Assembly (NCBI GenBank): GCA_902492105.1
Contig: CABUKD010000013.1
Span: forward strand, 1-46,617
Length of the DNA stretch: 46,617 nucleotides
Origin: an uncultured Clostridium sp.
GTDB lineage: Bacteria > Bacillota > Clostridia > TANB77 > CAG-508
Direction of reading: 5' to 3'
The stretch's first letter is position 1. Each line of letters begins with the position of its first letter. The notes below the pieces were generated by a model that saw only the letters and a list, made by a program, of their open reading frames with translations, was not told where the DNA came from and made no database searches. The position numbers and the translations under genes were made by a program. Positions 31,654 to 40,349 of this stretch are shown piece after piece.

Positions 31654-33969
31654 ATGGATAAAATAAAAGGATTATCAACCCAAGAGGTAGAAGAGCAAAT
31701 TCAAAAAGGCAATGTAAATAAACTTCCAAAAGATAATTTAAAATCAAATTGGAAAATTATTTATGATAATGTATTTACATTATTTAACTTATACAATTTA
31801 ATCATAGCAATTGCCCTTATTTGTGTAAAAGCATATACAAATGTATTTTTCTTCTTAATTATTGCCATCAATGTGCTTATTGGAATTATCCAAGAAATAC
31901 ATGGAAAAAATTTAGTAAAGAAACTATCTATTTTAAGTGCATCAAAAGCAACGGTAGTACGTAATGGTGTGGAAGAAAAAATAGATGTAGAAGAAATCGT
32001 GTTAGGAGATACGATTGTTTTACAACAAGGAGATCAAATTCCTTCTGATGCTTATGTAATTTCTGGAGAAATAGAAGCAAATGAAGCATTACTTACCGGA
32101 GAGTCAGATTTAATTGTAAAAAAAGAGAATGATAAGCTGTTTTCTGGAAGTTATGTTGCTAGTGGTAAATGTTATGCTGTTATAGAAAAAGTAGGAGAAG
32201 ATAATTTTGCCAATAAAATTATTAGTTCAGCTAAAAAACAAAAATCAAATAATTCAGAACTTATTCTTTCTATGAAAAAGGTTACAAGATTTACGAGTTT
32301 TGTTATTATTCCATTTGGTATTATTTTGTTTGTACAAGCTTACTATACAAGACAAACAGATATTACACAAGCAGTTATTGGCACAGCAGCAGCATTACTT
32401 GGCATGCTTCCTAAAGGATTAGTATTATTAATTACAATTTCTTTAGAGTCAGGTGTTATTAAACTAGCCAAAAAGCAAGTATTGGTACAAGAGCTATATA
32501 GTATAGAATCTTTAGCTCATATTGATACCATATGCTTAGATAAAACTGGAACTATTACAACAGGAAAAATGAATGTATCAGAAGTAGAACTCTATAATGA
32601 AAAAGTTCTACCTAAAACTTTCCAAGAAATGATGGTAGCATTTGTAAATGGAATGGAAGATAATAACTCCACCTTTAGAGCCATGAAAGATTATTTTAAA
32701 GGCGAGGCACAATATAAAGTGGCAGAAAAAATTCCTTTTTCATCAGAAAGAAAATGGAGTTCTATATCTTTTGAATCAATTGGTTCCATAGTAATGGGAG
32801 CACCAGAAAAGTTATTTAAAGAAACAACTATAAAAATGCCAGAAAAAATCACGGAATTACAAAAAGCAGGTAAACGAGTTCTAACAATAGCATATACGAA
32901 TAAAATAATAGCTACACCAGAATTACCAGAGCTAGAAATTGTAGCAAGTATTATTTTAGAAGATCCATTAAGGAAAAATGCAAAAGAAATGCTAGGATAT
33001 TTCAAAAAACAAGGTGTAGATGTTAAAATTATTTCAGGAGATAATCCTCTTACTGTATCTAATATAGCTAAAACGGCAGGGCTTGAAAATTATGAATCTT
33101 ACATAGACTTATCTACCATAAAAGATGATGCAGAAATTTTTGATTTAATAGACCAATATAGTATTTTTGCAAGAGTTTTGCCACATCAAAAGAGTATTAT
33201 TGTAAAAGCATTACAAGATAAAGGGCATAAAGTAGCTATGACAGGAGATGGCGTAAATGATGTTATTGCATTAAGAGAGGCTGATTGTAGCATTACCCTT
33301 CCAGATGCTACAGATAGTGCAAAGCAGGTTTCTCAAATTGTACTTTTAAATGCGGACTTTAGTGTACTAAAAGATGTATTAATGGAAGGAAGAAGAGTTG
33401 TTAATAATATAACAAATGTGGCAAGAATATTCTTTATTAAAACAATATATTCTATGCTTTTATCCGTATTTTGTATATTAACAAATACAGCTTTTCCATT
33501 TATACCAATTCAAATTACATTAATTGATTTAGCAATTGAGGCATATACTTCTTTCTTTATTTCTTTTGAAAGAAATGAAAAAGAAATAAAAGGAAAATTC
33601 TTAAATACGGCTTTAATCAATGCCTTACCATTTGCTATTGTTATTATGCTTAATATTATATTCTTAACTTTTGTAGGTAGCCATATGGGAATACCTCAAG
33701 ACAATTTAACCACTATGATGTATTTATTAATCGGATTTGTAAGTATATTGGCAGTACAAGAGGCTTGTATGCCATTTAACAAACTTCATGTATTTTTATT
33801 TACAACAACAGCAGTAGGGTTTTATGTAGCAGCCTTTTTATTTAAGAATATTTTAAAATTGTCAATGCCAACAACTGATCAACTTATTATGATTGTGGTT
33901 TTAGCAGTTATTAGTTATTTACTTATTTTTATAAAAAGAATTATTTATAAAAAAGTATTAAAAAACTAG
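31654..33969 (+). CDS. P-type cation ATPase, CtpE-like
   Basis: This 771-residue pump has an actuator motif LTGES (147-151), phosphorylation site D296 in CLDKTGTITTG and hinge motif TGDGVNDVIALREADCSI. The fourth-helix motif is GMLPKGLVLL, where most relatives have PEGL, so the ion-site glutamate position reads lysine. The LAKKQVLVQELYSIESLAHID stretch (about 271-291) fits the CtpE group, implicated in calcium uptake in mycobacteria. The N-terminal domain is short and has no metal-binding CxxC. AAGGAAAG precedes the ATG. Confidence 0.88.
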   Translation: MDKIKGLSTQEVEEQIQKGNVNKLPKDNLKSNWKIIYDNVFTLFNLYNLIIAIALICVKAYTNVFFFLIIAINVLIGIIQEIHGKNLVKKLSILSASKATVVRNGVEEKIDVEEIVLGDTIVLQQGDQIPSDAYVISGEIEANEALLTGESDLIVKKENDKLFSGSYVASGKCYAVIEKVGEDNFANKIISSAKKQKSNNSELILSMKKVTRFTSFVIIPFGIILFVQAYYTRQTDITQAVIGTAAALLGMLPKGLVLLITISLESGVIKLAKKQVLVQELYSIESLAHIDTICLDKTGTITTGKMNVSEVELYNEKVLPKTFQEMMVAFVNGMEDNNSTFRAMKDYFKGEAQYKVAEKIPFSSERKWSSISFESIGSIVMGAPEKLFKETTIKMPEKITELQKAGKRVLTIAYTNKIIATPELPELEIVASIILEDPLRKNAKEMLGYFKKQGVDVKIISGDNPLTVSNIAKTAGLENYESYIDLSTIKDDAEIFDLIDQYSIFARVLPHQKSIIVKALQDKGHKVAMTGDGVNDVIALREADCSITLPDATDSAKQVSQIVLLNADFSVLKDVLMEGRRVVNNITNVARIFFIKTIYSMLLSVFCILTNTAFPFIPIQITLIDLAIEAYTSFFISFERNEKEIKGKFLNTALINALPFAIVIMLNIIFLTFVGSHMGIPQDNLTTMMYLLIGFVSILAVQEACMPFNKLHVFLFTTTAVGFYVAAFLFKNILKLSMPTTDQLIMIVVLAVISYLLIFIKRIIYKKVLKN

Positions 33970-34085
33970 CTTGAATTGTGAAGAGTTTACGTGAAGATTT
34001 TATAAGAAAAATAGCTTTACAAACATATGAACAGTTTAGTATTTAAACTTATTGTATAGTAAAGAAATAAAAGGAGTGTGATTTT

Positions 34086-35220
34086 GTGATTGAATTAGAA
34101 GAAAACACTAAAAAACTAGAACAATTAAAAGAAAAATTACAACAAATAGGTGATTCTCTTTGACATATCTAATTTAAGGAAAGAATTAAAAAAATTAGAA
34201 GAGCAAACAATGGAAAATGAATTTTGGAACGACGCTAACAATAGTTCTAAAGTTCTAAAACAGATAAATCAATTAAAAAGTAAAATTGAAAATTATCAGA
34301 AAATAGAAACAGAATTAACAAACTTGCTAGAAATGACAGAACTCTTACAAACAGAACCAGAAGAAGAAATGGCAAAAGAAGTTTTAAAATCTACTGCAAA
34401 TATAGAAAAAGAAGTAGAAAAATTAGAAATTACTACTCTATTATCTGGTAAATATGATAATAATAATGCTATTTTAACCATTCACCCAGGAGCAGGTGGA
34501 ACAGAAGCACAAGATTGGGCCGAAATGCTCTACCGTATGTATACTAGATGGGCAAATGCTAATGGATATGAAGTAAAGGAATTAGACTATTTAGAAGGGG
34601 AAGAAGCAGGCATTAAAAGTGTTACATTTATGGTGGAAGGAAACTATGCATATGGTTATTTAAAAGGAGAAATGGGAGTTCACCGTTTAGTTAGAATTTC
34701 TCCATTTGATGCAGGGGGAAGGAGGCATACCTCATTTGCTTCAGTTGAAGTATTACCAGAAATTACAGATGATGTACAAATAGATATTAATCCAGATGAC
34801 TTAAGAATTGACACTTACCGTGCATCTGGAGCAGGAGGACAACATATTAATAAAACTTCATCTGCTGTTAGAATTACTCATATACCAACTAATATTGTAG
34901 TTGCTTGCCAATCAGAACGTTCTCAAATACAAAATAGAGAAACTGCAATGAAAATGTTAAAATCCAAATTATTAAACTTAAAAGAAAAAGAACAAAAAGA
35001 CACTATTGAAGAACTAAAAGGAGTACAAATGGATATCGCATGGGGAAGCCAAATACGCTCTTATGTATTTTGCCCCTATACTTTAGTAAAAGATCACCGA
35101 ACAGGTTACGAGGTCGGAAATGTGCAAGCTGTAATGGATGGCGACTTAAATGAGTTTATTAATAGCTATTTAAAATATAATTTAGAAAATGTCAATGTCA
35201 ATGGGGACGGAGATTTTTGA
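34086..35220 (+). CDS. prfB: Peptide chain release factor 2, programmed +1 frameshift
   Basis: RF2 releases peptides at UGA and UAA. The frame opens at GTG 34086 (AAGGAG 9 nt upstream), reads 25 codons to CTT TGA at 34158-34163, then continues at +1 from GAC 34162. The joined product has 377 residues. The RF2-specific SPF anticodon-like motif (VRISPFDAGG) and the catalytic GGQ (ASGAGGQHINKTSSAVR) are present. The last residues VNGDGDF and the stop are encoded by the left arm of a repeat element (35197-35225); the usual RF2 end is near FINSYLK, so the tail is extended by about ten residues. Translation of prfB is autoregulated by the frameshift. Confidence 0.96.
34148..34164 (+). promoter_or_regulatory. 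prfB programmed frameshift site
   Basis: The Shine-Dalgarno-like AGGTGA (34148-34153) lies 4 nt before CTT TGA C (34158-34164), the slippery codon and in-frame stop of the classical RF2 site. Low RF2 lets the ribosome slip by +1 on CTT. Confidence 0.95.
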
Positions 35221-35440
35221 CAACTAATTAATTTAATAAAGCAGTAGAATTGTCTTTTTCAATTTTTAAAACCTTTCCCCTTTTGGACAGCTGTAACTTC
35301 GGCATAAATGCCTCGTACAGCTGTCACAATGGTCACCCACGCAAGGCATTAAAAATCTCAAAAGACAATTCTACAGCTTTTAAATAATAATTAACGTTGA
35401 CCATTATTTAAAGTTGTCAAAAATCTCCGTCCCCATTGAC
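35197..35440. mobile_element. Nested inverted-repeat (MITE-like) element at prfB 3' end
   Basis: Perfect 29-bp ends (35197-35225 and 35412-35440, beginning GTCAATGGGGACGGAG) enclose a second arm pair GTAGAATTGTCTTT/AAAGACAATTCTAC and an inner pair ATTTTTAA/TTAAAAAT. The GC-rich core (about 35276-35346) holds GACAGCTGTA/TACAGCTGTC around GGCATAAATGCC. The whole 244 bp folds on itself. GTCAAT is doubled at the left edge (35191-35202). There is no ORF, so any mobility must depend on a protein from elsewhere. A compact relative occurs at 44112-44179. Confidence 0.8.
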
Positions 35441-35474
35441 AAAATTGTAACAAAATACTAAAAAACACATAAAA

Positions 35475-35523
35475 TATACCAGTTAATTAGTAGTCTTAAA
35501 TATTAATTTAACTGGTATTTTTA
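35475..35523 (+). terminator. Terminator before aspartokinase gene
   Basis: The stem ATACCAGTTAA / TTAACTGGTAT continues inward through AT pairs and ends in TTTTTAT. It lies about 20 nt before the aspartokinase start, so it could also attenuate that gene; no lysine riboswitch core is seen. Confidence 0.7.
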
Positions 35524-35543
35524 TGTAAGGATTTGTGATTTTT

Positions 35544-36275
35544 ATGCATATTGATGTAATTAAATTTGGTGGAAGTTCTTTAGCTGATAATGAAAAATTG
35601 AAATTAGCAGCTAAAAAAACAATTTCTTTTTTAGAAAAAGCAGAAGATAACAAAATAGTAGTTATTGTATCTGCTCAAGGAAAGACAACGGATCATTTCA
35701 TAGGAGAAGCTAAAGAGTTAAGCTTATGTCCAAATAAAAGAGAATTAGATATGTTAGTATCTGTGGGAGAACAAATTTGTGCTGCAAAATTTACTATTTT
35801 GTTGCAAGAGATGGGGTATAAAGCTATTTCATTAACAGGATGGCAGGCGGGAATTAAAACAAATTCTGAATATACAGAGGCGAAAATTACAGGAGTTTAT
35901 CCAAGTAGAATTTTAGATGAACTAGAAAATAATCAAATTGTAGTTATAACAGGATTTCAAGGAATTGATGAACAAAAAAATATTACTACTTTAGGAAGAG
36001 ATGGTTCTGATACTACGGCAATAGCTGTAGCAGCTGCTTTACAAGTAAAAGAATGTTACATTTTTACCGATATTGATGGAATTTATACTGAAGATCCAAA
36101 CAAAAATCTAAATGTTCAAAAATTGGAACATATATCTTATGATAAAATGATAGAAATGGCAGAAAAAGGAGCCAAAGTACTACATACGAGATGTGTTTAC
36201 ATTGCTAAGAAATATCATGTTAAAATTATTGTAAAATCAACTTTTGAAGAGGGAAGAGGAAGTATTATTAATTAA
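35544..36275 (+). CDS. Aspartokinase, catalytic domain only
   Basis: This 243-residue kinase phosphorylates aspartate, the first step to lysine, diaminopimelate, threonine and methionine. It shows KFGGSSLAD at the start, then VSVGEQICAAKF, TLGRDGSDTTAIAVA and TDIDGIYTEDPN. It stops after the amino-acid kinase fold, so the two C-terminal ACT domains of the usual 400-residue enzyme are missing and allosteric inhibition is not expected. Start choice is uncertain: ATG 35544 gives the conserved beginning, while GTG 35535 lies nearer to AAGGA. Confidence 0.87.
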   Translation: MHIDVIKFGGSSLADNEKLKLAAKKTISFLEKAEDNKIVVIVSAQGKTTDHFIGEAKELSLCPNKRELDMLVSVGEQICAAKFTILLQEMGYKAISLTGWQAGIKTNSEYTEAKITGVYPSRILDELENNQIVVITGFQGIDEQKNITTLGRDGSDTTAIAVAAALQVKECYIFTDIDGIYTEDPNKNLNVQKLEHISYDKMIEMAEKGAKVLHTRCVYIAKKYHVKIIVKSTFEEGRGSIIN

Positions 36276-36303
36276 ATTATTTTTAATTAAATTGTTTTAT
36301 GGT

Positions 36304-36345
36304 AAGAAGATTTCATGAAAGAAAAAATCTTCTTTTCTTTTTATT
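36304..36345 (+). terminator. Terminator after aspartokinase gene
   Basis: The stem AAGAAGATTT / AAATCTTCTT is followed by TTCTTTTTATTTT. Confidence 0.85.
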
Positions 36346-36423
36346 TTCATGCATAATTTGTTCTAAAATAGACAAGACCTGAATATATTTAAATAGACTT
36401 ATTTTTTTAAAGGAGTGGTACAA

Positions 36424-36729
36424 ATGCCAATTGATGAGAGAAAAACAATGACAAATAATATGACTAATGTTATTCAAAATATTGTGTTAGAAAATAGGGA
36501 AAAGTTAAATATTACGGGGGTTCTAGATGTTCTAAGTTTTGATGATCAAATTGTTATTTTAGAAACAGAATTAGGACTTCTAACTGTAAAAGGAGAAAAC
36601 ATTAGAATTAACAAATTAAGTTTAGATAGTTCAGAAGTAACTATTGATGGAGAAATTTACCAACTTGCTTATAGTGAAAAAGATACCATGGAGAAAAGCG
36701 GGGGATTTTTAAACAAAATATTTAAGTAG
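36424..36729 (+). CDS. yabP: Sporulation protein YabP
   Basis: This 101-residue protein has the YabP/YqfC fold pattern: LNITGVLDVLSFDDQIVILETELGLLTVKG given by position (about 27-56), then INKLSLDSSEVTIDGEIYQLAY. ATG 36424 has AAAGGAG about 8 nt upstream. In Bacillus YabP is made in the mother cell and acts with YabQ in cortex formation. The yabP-yabQ-divIC order is conserved in spore formers, and marks this organism as a spore former or a recent descendant of one. Confidence 0.9.
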   Translation: MPIDERKTMTNNMTNVIQNIVLENREKLNITGVLDVLSFDDQIVILETELGLLTVKGENIRINKLSLDSSEVTIDGEIYQLAYSEKDTMEKSGGFLNKIFK

Positions 36730-36737
36730 GTGAAAAC

Positions 36738-37244
36738 ATGGAAGAAGTATATAGTCAACTATTTTGTTTACTAATATTTACAATTACTGGTATTGTTATT
36801 GGTATTCTATTTGATGTTTTTAGAATTTTGCGAAAAAGTTTTAAAACCGCAGACATTGTTACTTATTTACAAGATATTTTATTTTGGCTCATAACAGGGG
36901 GCATTATTCTATTTTCCATTTTTCAATTTAATCACGGAGAAATTAGAAGTTACGTTTTTATTGGCATTGTTCTAGGTGTTGTCTTATATATGATAACCAT
37001 TAGTAAATTTATTATTAAATCTAGTGTTTTTATTATTAAATGGATAAAAAAAATCATTTCTTATCCACTTCATTTACTAGAAAACATAATAAAAAATTTC
37101 ATAATAAAACCAATTATATTTATTTTTAATTTAGCTAAAAAACAAGGAAATAAAATTTACAAAAAAACCAAAAATATGACAAAAGCAAACAAAAAAGATA
37201 AGAAAAAAGAAACAAATTTAAAAGAAAAAGAAGGAATTTTATGA
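36738..37244 (+). CDS. yabQ: Spore cortex protein YabQ
   Basis: This 168-residue membrane protein has the YabQ pattern FDVFRILRKSFK near residue 30 and four N-terminal helices up to about residue 105, followed by a long lysine-rich tail (KKDKKKETNLKEKE). YabQ is needed for spore cortex assembly. It starts 8 nt after yabP with GGTG upstream. The tail is longer and more basic than usual, which is common for AT-rich genomes. Confidence 0.87.
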   Translation: MEEVYSQLFCLLIFTITGIVIGILFDVFRILRKSFKTADIVTYLQDILFWLITGGIILFSIFQFNHGEIRSYVFIGIVLGVVLYMITISKFIIKSSVFIIKWIKKIISYPLHLLENIIKNFIIKPIIFIFNLAKKQGNKIYKKTKNMTKANKKDKKKETNLKEKEGIL

Positions 37245-37250
37245 AAAATG

Positions 37251-37279
37251 TAGAAAAAATAAATATAGTGTGTTATAAT
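37251..37279 (+). promoter_or_regulatory. Promoter of divIC-like gene
   Basis: TAGAAA (37251-37256) and TATAAT (37274-37279) have 17 bp spacing, so the cell-division gene can be expressed apart from the sporulation genes. Confidence 0.55.
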
Positions 37280-37312
37280 CATAAAAGTAATTGATAAGGA
37301 ATGAAGATACAT

Positions 37313-37594
37313 ATGAAAAACAAAAATTTAAAATTAATCTTAAAAAGAGTTTTTATAATAGCAATTGCTATTTATGTTATTTATACTTTTTTTGCTCAAC
37401 AAAAAACTTTAAATGCTTATCAGGCAGATAAAGAGCGTTATGCTGAACAAATTGCTGCAGAAGAAGAAAAAAAAGCAGAATTAAATGAAACAAAGGCAAA
37501 TGTTAATTCAGAAGAATACATAGAAGAAATAGCAAGAGACAAGTTAGATATGTATTTGCCAAACGAAAAAGTATATATTGATATTAGTAAATAA
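37313..37594 (+). CDS. divIC: FtsB/DivIC-like septum protein
   Basis: This 93-residue bitopic protein has one membrane helix (about 10-27) and then a coiled coil (about 28-65: LNAYQADKERYAEQIAAEEEKKAELNETKA by position), with the family ending YIEEIARDKLDMYLPNEKVYID. It belongs to the FtsB-FtsL-FtsQ-type division complex. Start is uncertain: AAGGA is 12 nt before ATG 37313 but too close to an in-frame ATG at 37301. The position after yabQ supports the symbol. Confidence 0.88.
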   Translation: MKNKNLKLILKRVFIIAIAIYVIYTFFAQQKTLNAYQADKERYAEQIAAEEEKKAELNETKANVNSEEYIEEIARDKLDMYLPNEKVYIDISK

Positions 37595-37600
37595 TTTAAA

Positions 37601-37645
37601 AATGAGAGAGGAAAGTTTTCCTCCTCATTGTTTACCTTTTATTTA
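37601..37645 (+). terminator. Terminator after divIC
   Basis: The stem AATGAGAGAGGAAA / TTTCCTCCTCATT has one bulge, and is followed by GTTTACCTTTTATTT. Confidence 0.82.
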
Positions 37646-37744
37646 TTCAAACTTATTTTAATCAAGAAAATTATTTTATCTTTTTATTTAAACAGCCAAA
37701 AGTTATAAAAATATAAAAGTAATAAAATATATAGGGGGCATTAT

Positions 37745-39175
37745 ATGAATTTAGAAAATTATACATTAGTTGAGTTGCGTCAACTTGCAAAAGAAAATGG
37801 TATAAAAAACACTTCAAAGTTAAAAAAAGAAGAATTAATTCAGATATTAACAGACAATAAAGAGGTGGAGAAAAATACATCTTCTATTTCTGAATCTTCT
37901 GAAAATGTACAAGCTATATCTAGAAGCAAAAAAGAAGTAGAGAGTACTAAATTAGAACCATCAGTAGAGGAGAATAAGATTATAGAAAATAATAAATCAT
38001 CTATAGAAAATAATCATATACAAAATGATACAAATGAGGGCTATAAACTAACAAATGCAGATGATGAAATTGTAGAAGGCATTTTAGAAGTTTTACCAGA
38101 TGGTTATGGATTCTTAAGAGGAGAAAATTATTTATCTACTCCAAAAGATGTTTATATTTCTCCTGTTCAAATTAGAAGATTTCGCTTGGATAAAGGAGAT
38201 AAAATAAAAGGAATTGCTAGACTTCCAAAAGAAGGAGAAAAATTTCCTGCTTTAATTTATGTAGGAGAGGTAAATGGAGAAGCTCCAGAAATGGCCTACA
38301 GAAGGACAAAATTTGACGATTTAATTCCTATTCACCCTAATGAAAGAATTCGTTTAGAAACAACACCAAATGAATATGCTATGAGAATTATTGACTTAAT
38401 GTCACCTATCGGAAAAGGGCAAAGAGGAATGATTGTTGCACCACCTAAAGTTGGAAAAACCACACTTTTAAAGAAAATAGCAAATAGTATTACAACTAAT
38501 CATCCAGAACTAGAATTAATTGTACTTTTAATAGATGAACGTCCAGAAGAAGTAACAGATATGAAAAGAAGCATAAAAGGAGATGTTATTTACTCCACTT
38601 TTGACGAATTACCAGAGCATCATGTAAAAGTAGCAGAAATGGTACTAGAAAGAGCAAAAAGGCTAACAGAACAAAAGAAAGATGTTGTTATTTTACTAGA
38701 TAGTATTACACGTTTAGCTAGAGCCTACAACTTAGTAATTCCATCTTCAGGAAGAACACTATCAGGTGGTTTAGATCCAAGTGCACTTCATAAGCCAAAA
38801 AAATTCTTTGGAGCTGCTAGAAATATTGAAAATGGGGGAAGCTTAACAATCCTAGCCACTGCTTTAATAGAAACAGGAAGTAGGATGGATGATGTTATTT
38901 TTGAAGAATTTAAAGGTACTGGTAATATGGAAGTACATCTAGATAGAAAACTATCAGAAAAAAGAATTTTTCCTGCTATTGATATTAATAAATCTGGAAC
39001 AAGACGTGAAGAATTGTTATTAAGACCGAAAGAGTTAGAAGTTGTTTTTGCATTAAGAAAAGCAATGTCAACAAAACCTGTATCTGAAGTTACAGAAGAA
39101 TTAATTACACAAATTATACAAACAAAAAATAATGAAGAATTTTTAGATAAAATGTCTAATTTCTTAAAGATGTAA
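37745..39175 (+). CDS. rho: Transcription termination factor Rho
   Basis: This 476-residue RNA helicase has a Rho_N domain (1-40: YTLVELRQLAKENG), a low-complexity charged insertion (about 41-100) and a cold-shock-like RNA-binding domain with GYGFLRGENYL. Its ATPase core has Walker A PPKVGKTTLL and Walker B VVILLDSITRLARAYN. The Q-loop GGLDPSALHKPKKFFGAARN and R-loop SGTRREELLL are intact. AGGGGG precedes the ATG. The insertion is typical of Firmicute and Actinobacterial Rho. Rho is not essential in most Firmicutes. Confidence 0.96.
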   Translation: MNLENYTLVELRQLAKENGIKNTSKLKKEELIQILTDNKEVEKNTSSISESSENVQAISRSKKEVESTKLEPSVEENKIIENNKSSIENNHIQNDTNEGYKLTNADDEIVEGILEVLPDGYGFLRGENYLSTPKDVYISPVQIRRFRLDKGDKIKGIARLPKEGEKFPALIYVGEVNGEAPEMAYRRTKFDDLIPIHPNERIRLETTPNEYAMRIIDLMSPIGKGQRGMIVAPPKVGKTTLLKKIANSITTNHPELELIVLLIDERPEEVTDMKRSIKGDVIYSTFDELPEHHVKVAEMVLERAKRLTEQKKDVVILLDSITRLARAYNLVIPSSGRTLSGGLDPSALHKPKKFFGAARNIENGGSLTILATALIETGSRMDDVIFEEFKGTGNMEVHLDRKLSEKRIFPAIDINKSGTRREELLLRPKELEVVFALRKAMSTKPVSEVTEELITQIIQTKNNEEFLDKMSNFLKM

Positions 39176-39179
39176 AAAT

Positions 39180-39285
39180 CAATAACTAATATTTAGAAAA
39201 GCTATAGGAGGGGGCTAAATTTAGCTTTATCCTACAGTTTTTCTAAATATTAGTTATTGCACAAAATGTAAGTTTTGTGCAATAA
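39180..39285. repeat. 80-bp palindrome plus 13-bp stem hairpin after rho
   Basis: AATAACTAATATTTAGAAAA (39181-39200) pairs perfectly with 39239-39258. The inside folds further through GCTATAGGA/TCCTACAGT and the centre GCTAAATTTAGC (39214-39225). Overlapping its right end, TTATTGCACAAAA (39254-39266) pairs with 39273-39285. The second arm AGTTTTGTGCAATAAG (39271-39286) recurs at 41467-41482. No T-run follows, so this is not an ordinary terminator. Confidence 0.8.
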
Positions 39286-40151
39286 GGTATAAGGGTAAAA
39301 TATAAAACCATGTATATATGGTCCTTTCTCACGATTTTTGCCATAAGCCTTATATCAGACATTTCAGCTATCTATTAGAACATTTAATTATACTATTACT
39401 TTATAAAATCCTCTTAAATCCAATTCTAATGCTTCATTATTTTTCGATTTTCCCTGGTTGGATTTTTTTCATTATTGTAACCTTATATTTCAGTATTTTG
39501 CTCATTTTTACAGACAACAAACTATATGCCTAAAAAATAAAAACGCCTTAAAATCGATTCTCGTGTGCCATATTTTTGGCGCTTTTTAGGCTTTTTTTGA
39601 AAGTATCAGTTTTTAAACATTTCTAAGTATTTTTACATATTATACATATATCAGTTGTAATATTTTATATAATCTAGACATATAACTTGTTAAGTTTATA
39701 ATTAAAATGTCTTAAAAACGATTTTAAAGCTTTATAAAATATAATTATATTAGTATAAGTATAATTAATTTTAGTTTTTTATTGTAATGTATATTAATTC
39801 TAAATTCAGAATAAATATAAATTCATTTTAAAACTGATTTTAAAGAAAATAATTTCTAATATATTTTTATTGTTCAAATGTTCGTTTTTAAAATTTAAAT
39901 ATTCGCTATAAAAATTTTATAATTTAAACTTTGCACAAAATTTTTAAATTTAATTTATTATAATAATTTTTGTTTCCTAATTAATATATTTCTGATTTAC
40001 TATTTTAATTTAATTTTATATTTAGAATATTCTTTCTCAAAATTGTTTTACAGTTCTCTCTACTTTTAATTATTTTATTGTTTTAGAAAATTAGGTAGTC
40101 CCCTCTTCCCTTCTTCTTGCTTCTGTTTTAATAAAAAATAGAGAACATTAT
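39286..40151. other. Very AT-rich gene-free stretch
   Basis: About 860 bp without a convincing gene. The first 16 nt (39286-39301) continue a copy of the 3' end of the truncated YjbR gene. A terminator-like double hairpin lies at 39545-39598. The remainder to 40090 is low-complexity AT sequence with repeated TTTTAAAATT runs. From 40090 the - strand begins to look like a decayed coding region that continues into the dUTPase remnant. Confidence 0.75.
39545..39598 (+). terminator. Nested terminator-like hairpin
   Basis: GCCTTAAAA / TTTTTAGGC encloses GTGCCA / TGGCGC and is followed by a run of seven T. The gene it would serve is not evident. Confidence 0.55.
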
Positions 40152-40333
40152 TTATTTAATATTCTCCTTATTATTATAGTAATCTGCATCAATTACTCCA
40201 ACTGATTACATAATCTGATATTATATTTAAATCCCATGCTACTTCTAACTACAAGTAACAATACTTCTTCTTTATCAAAATAACTTTTTATACCTGTTGG
40301 CACTTTTTTTCTTTCTCCTGGTTGTATAGTTAA
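40152..40333 (-). pseudogene. dUTPase remnant with frameshift and missing ends
   Basis: Read on the - strand from 40333, the sequence gives LTIQPGERKKVPTGIKSYF, then DKEEVLLLVVRSSMGFKYN and IRLCNQ, followed by a stop. In the +1 frame it continues VGVIDADYYNNKENIK and stops at 40152. PTGIKSY, RSSMGFKYN, CNQVG and DADYYNN are the successive motifs of the trimeric dUTPase family. One G appears lost between CAG and TTGGA. The N-terminal third and the C-terminal glycine-rich motif are absent. It follows the RhuM-Fic gene by 16 nt on the same strand. Confidence 0.82.
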
Positions 40334-40349
40334 CTCTTATTACTTTTAA

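Noticed and set aside
35221..35530. Possible lysine riboswitch before the aspartokinase gene
   Set aside because: The structured sequence there is the inverted-repeat element, symmetric on both strands; the conserved lysine riboswitch core is not seen.
39318..39533. 71-residue hydrophobic ORF on the + strand after rho
   Set aside because: No ribosome site, no recognisable family, and low-complexity composition in a very AT-rich stretch where such ORFs arise by chance.
39600..40090. Possible replication origin in the AT-rich stretch
   Set aside because: No DnaA-box cluster, iteron series or replication gene is present; AT-richness alone is not evidence.
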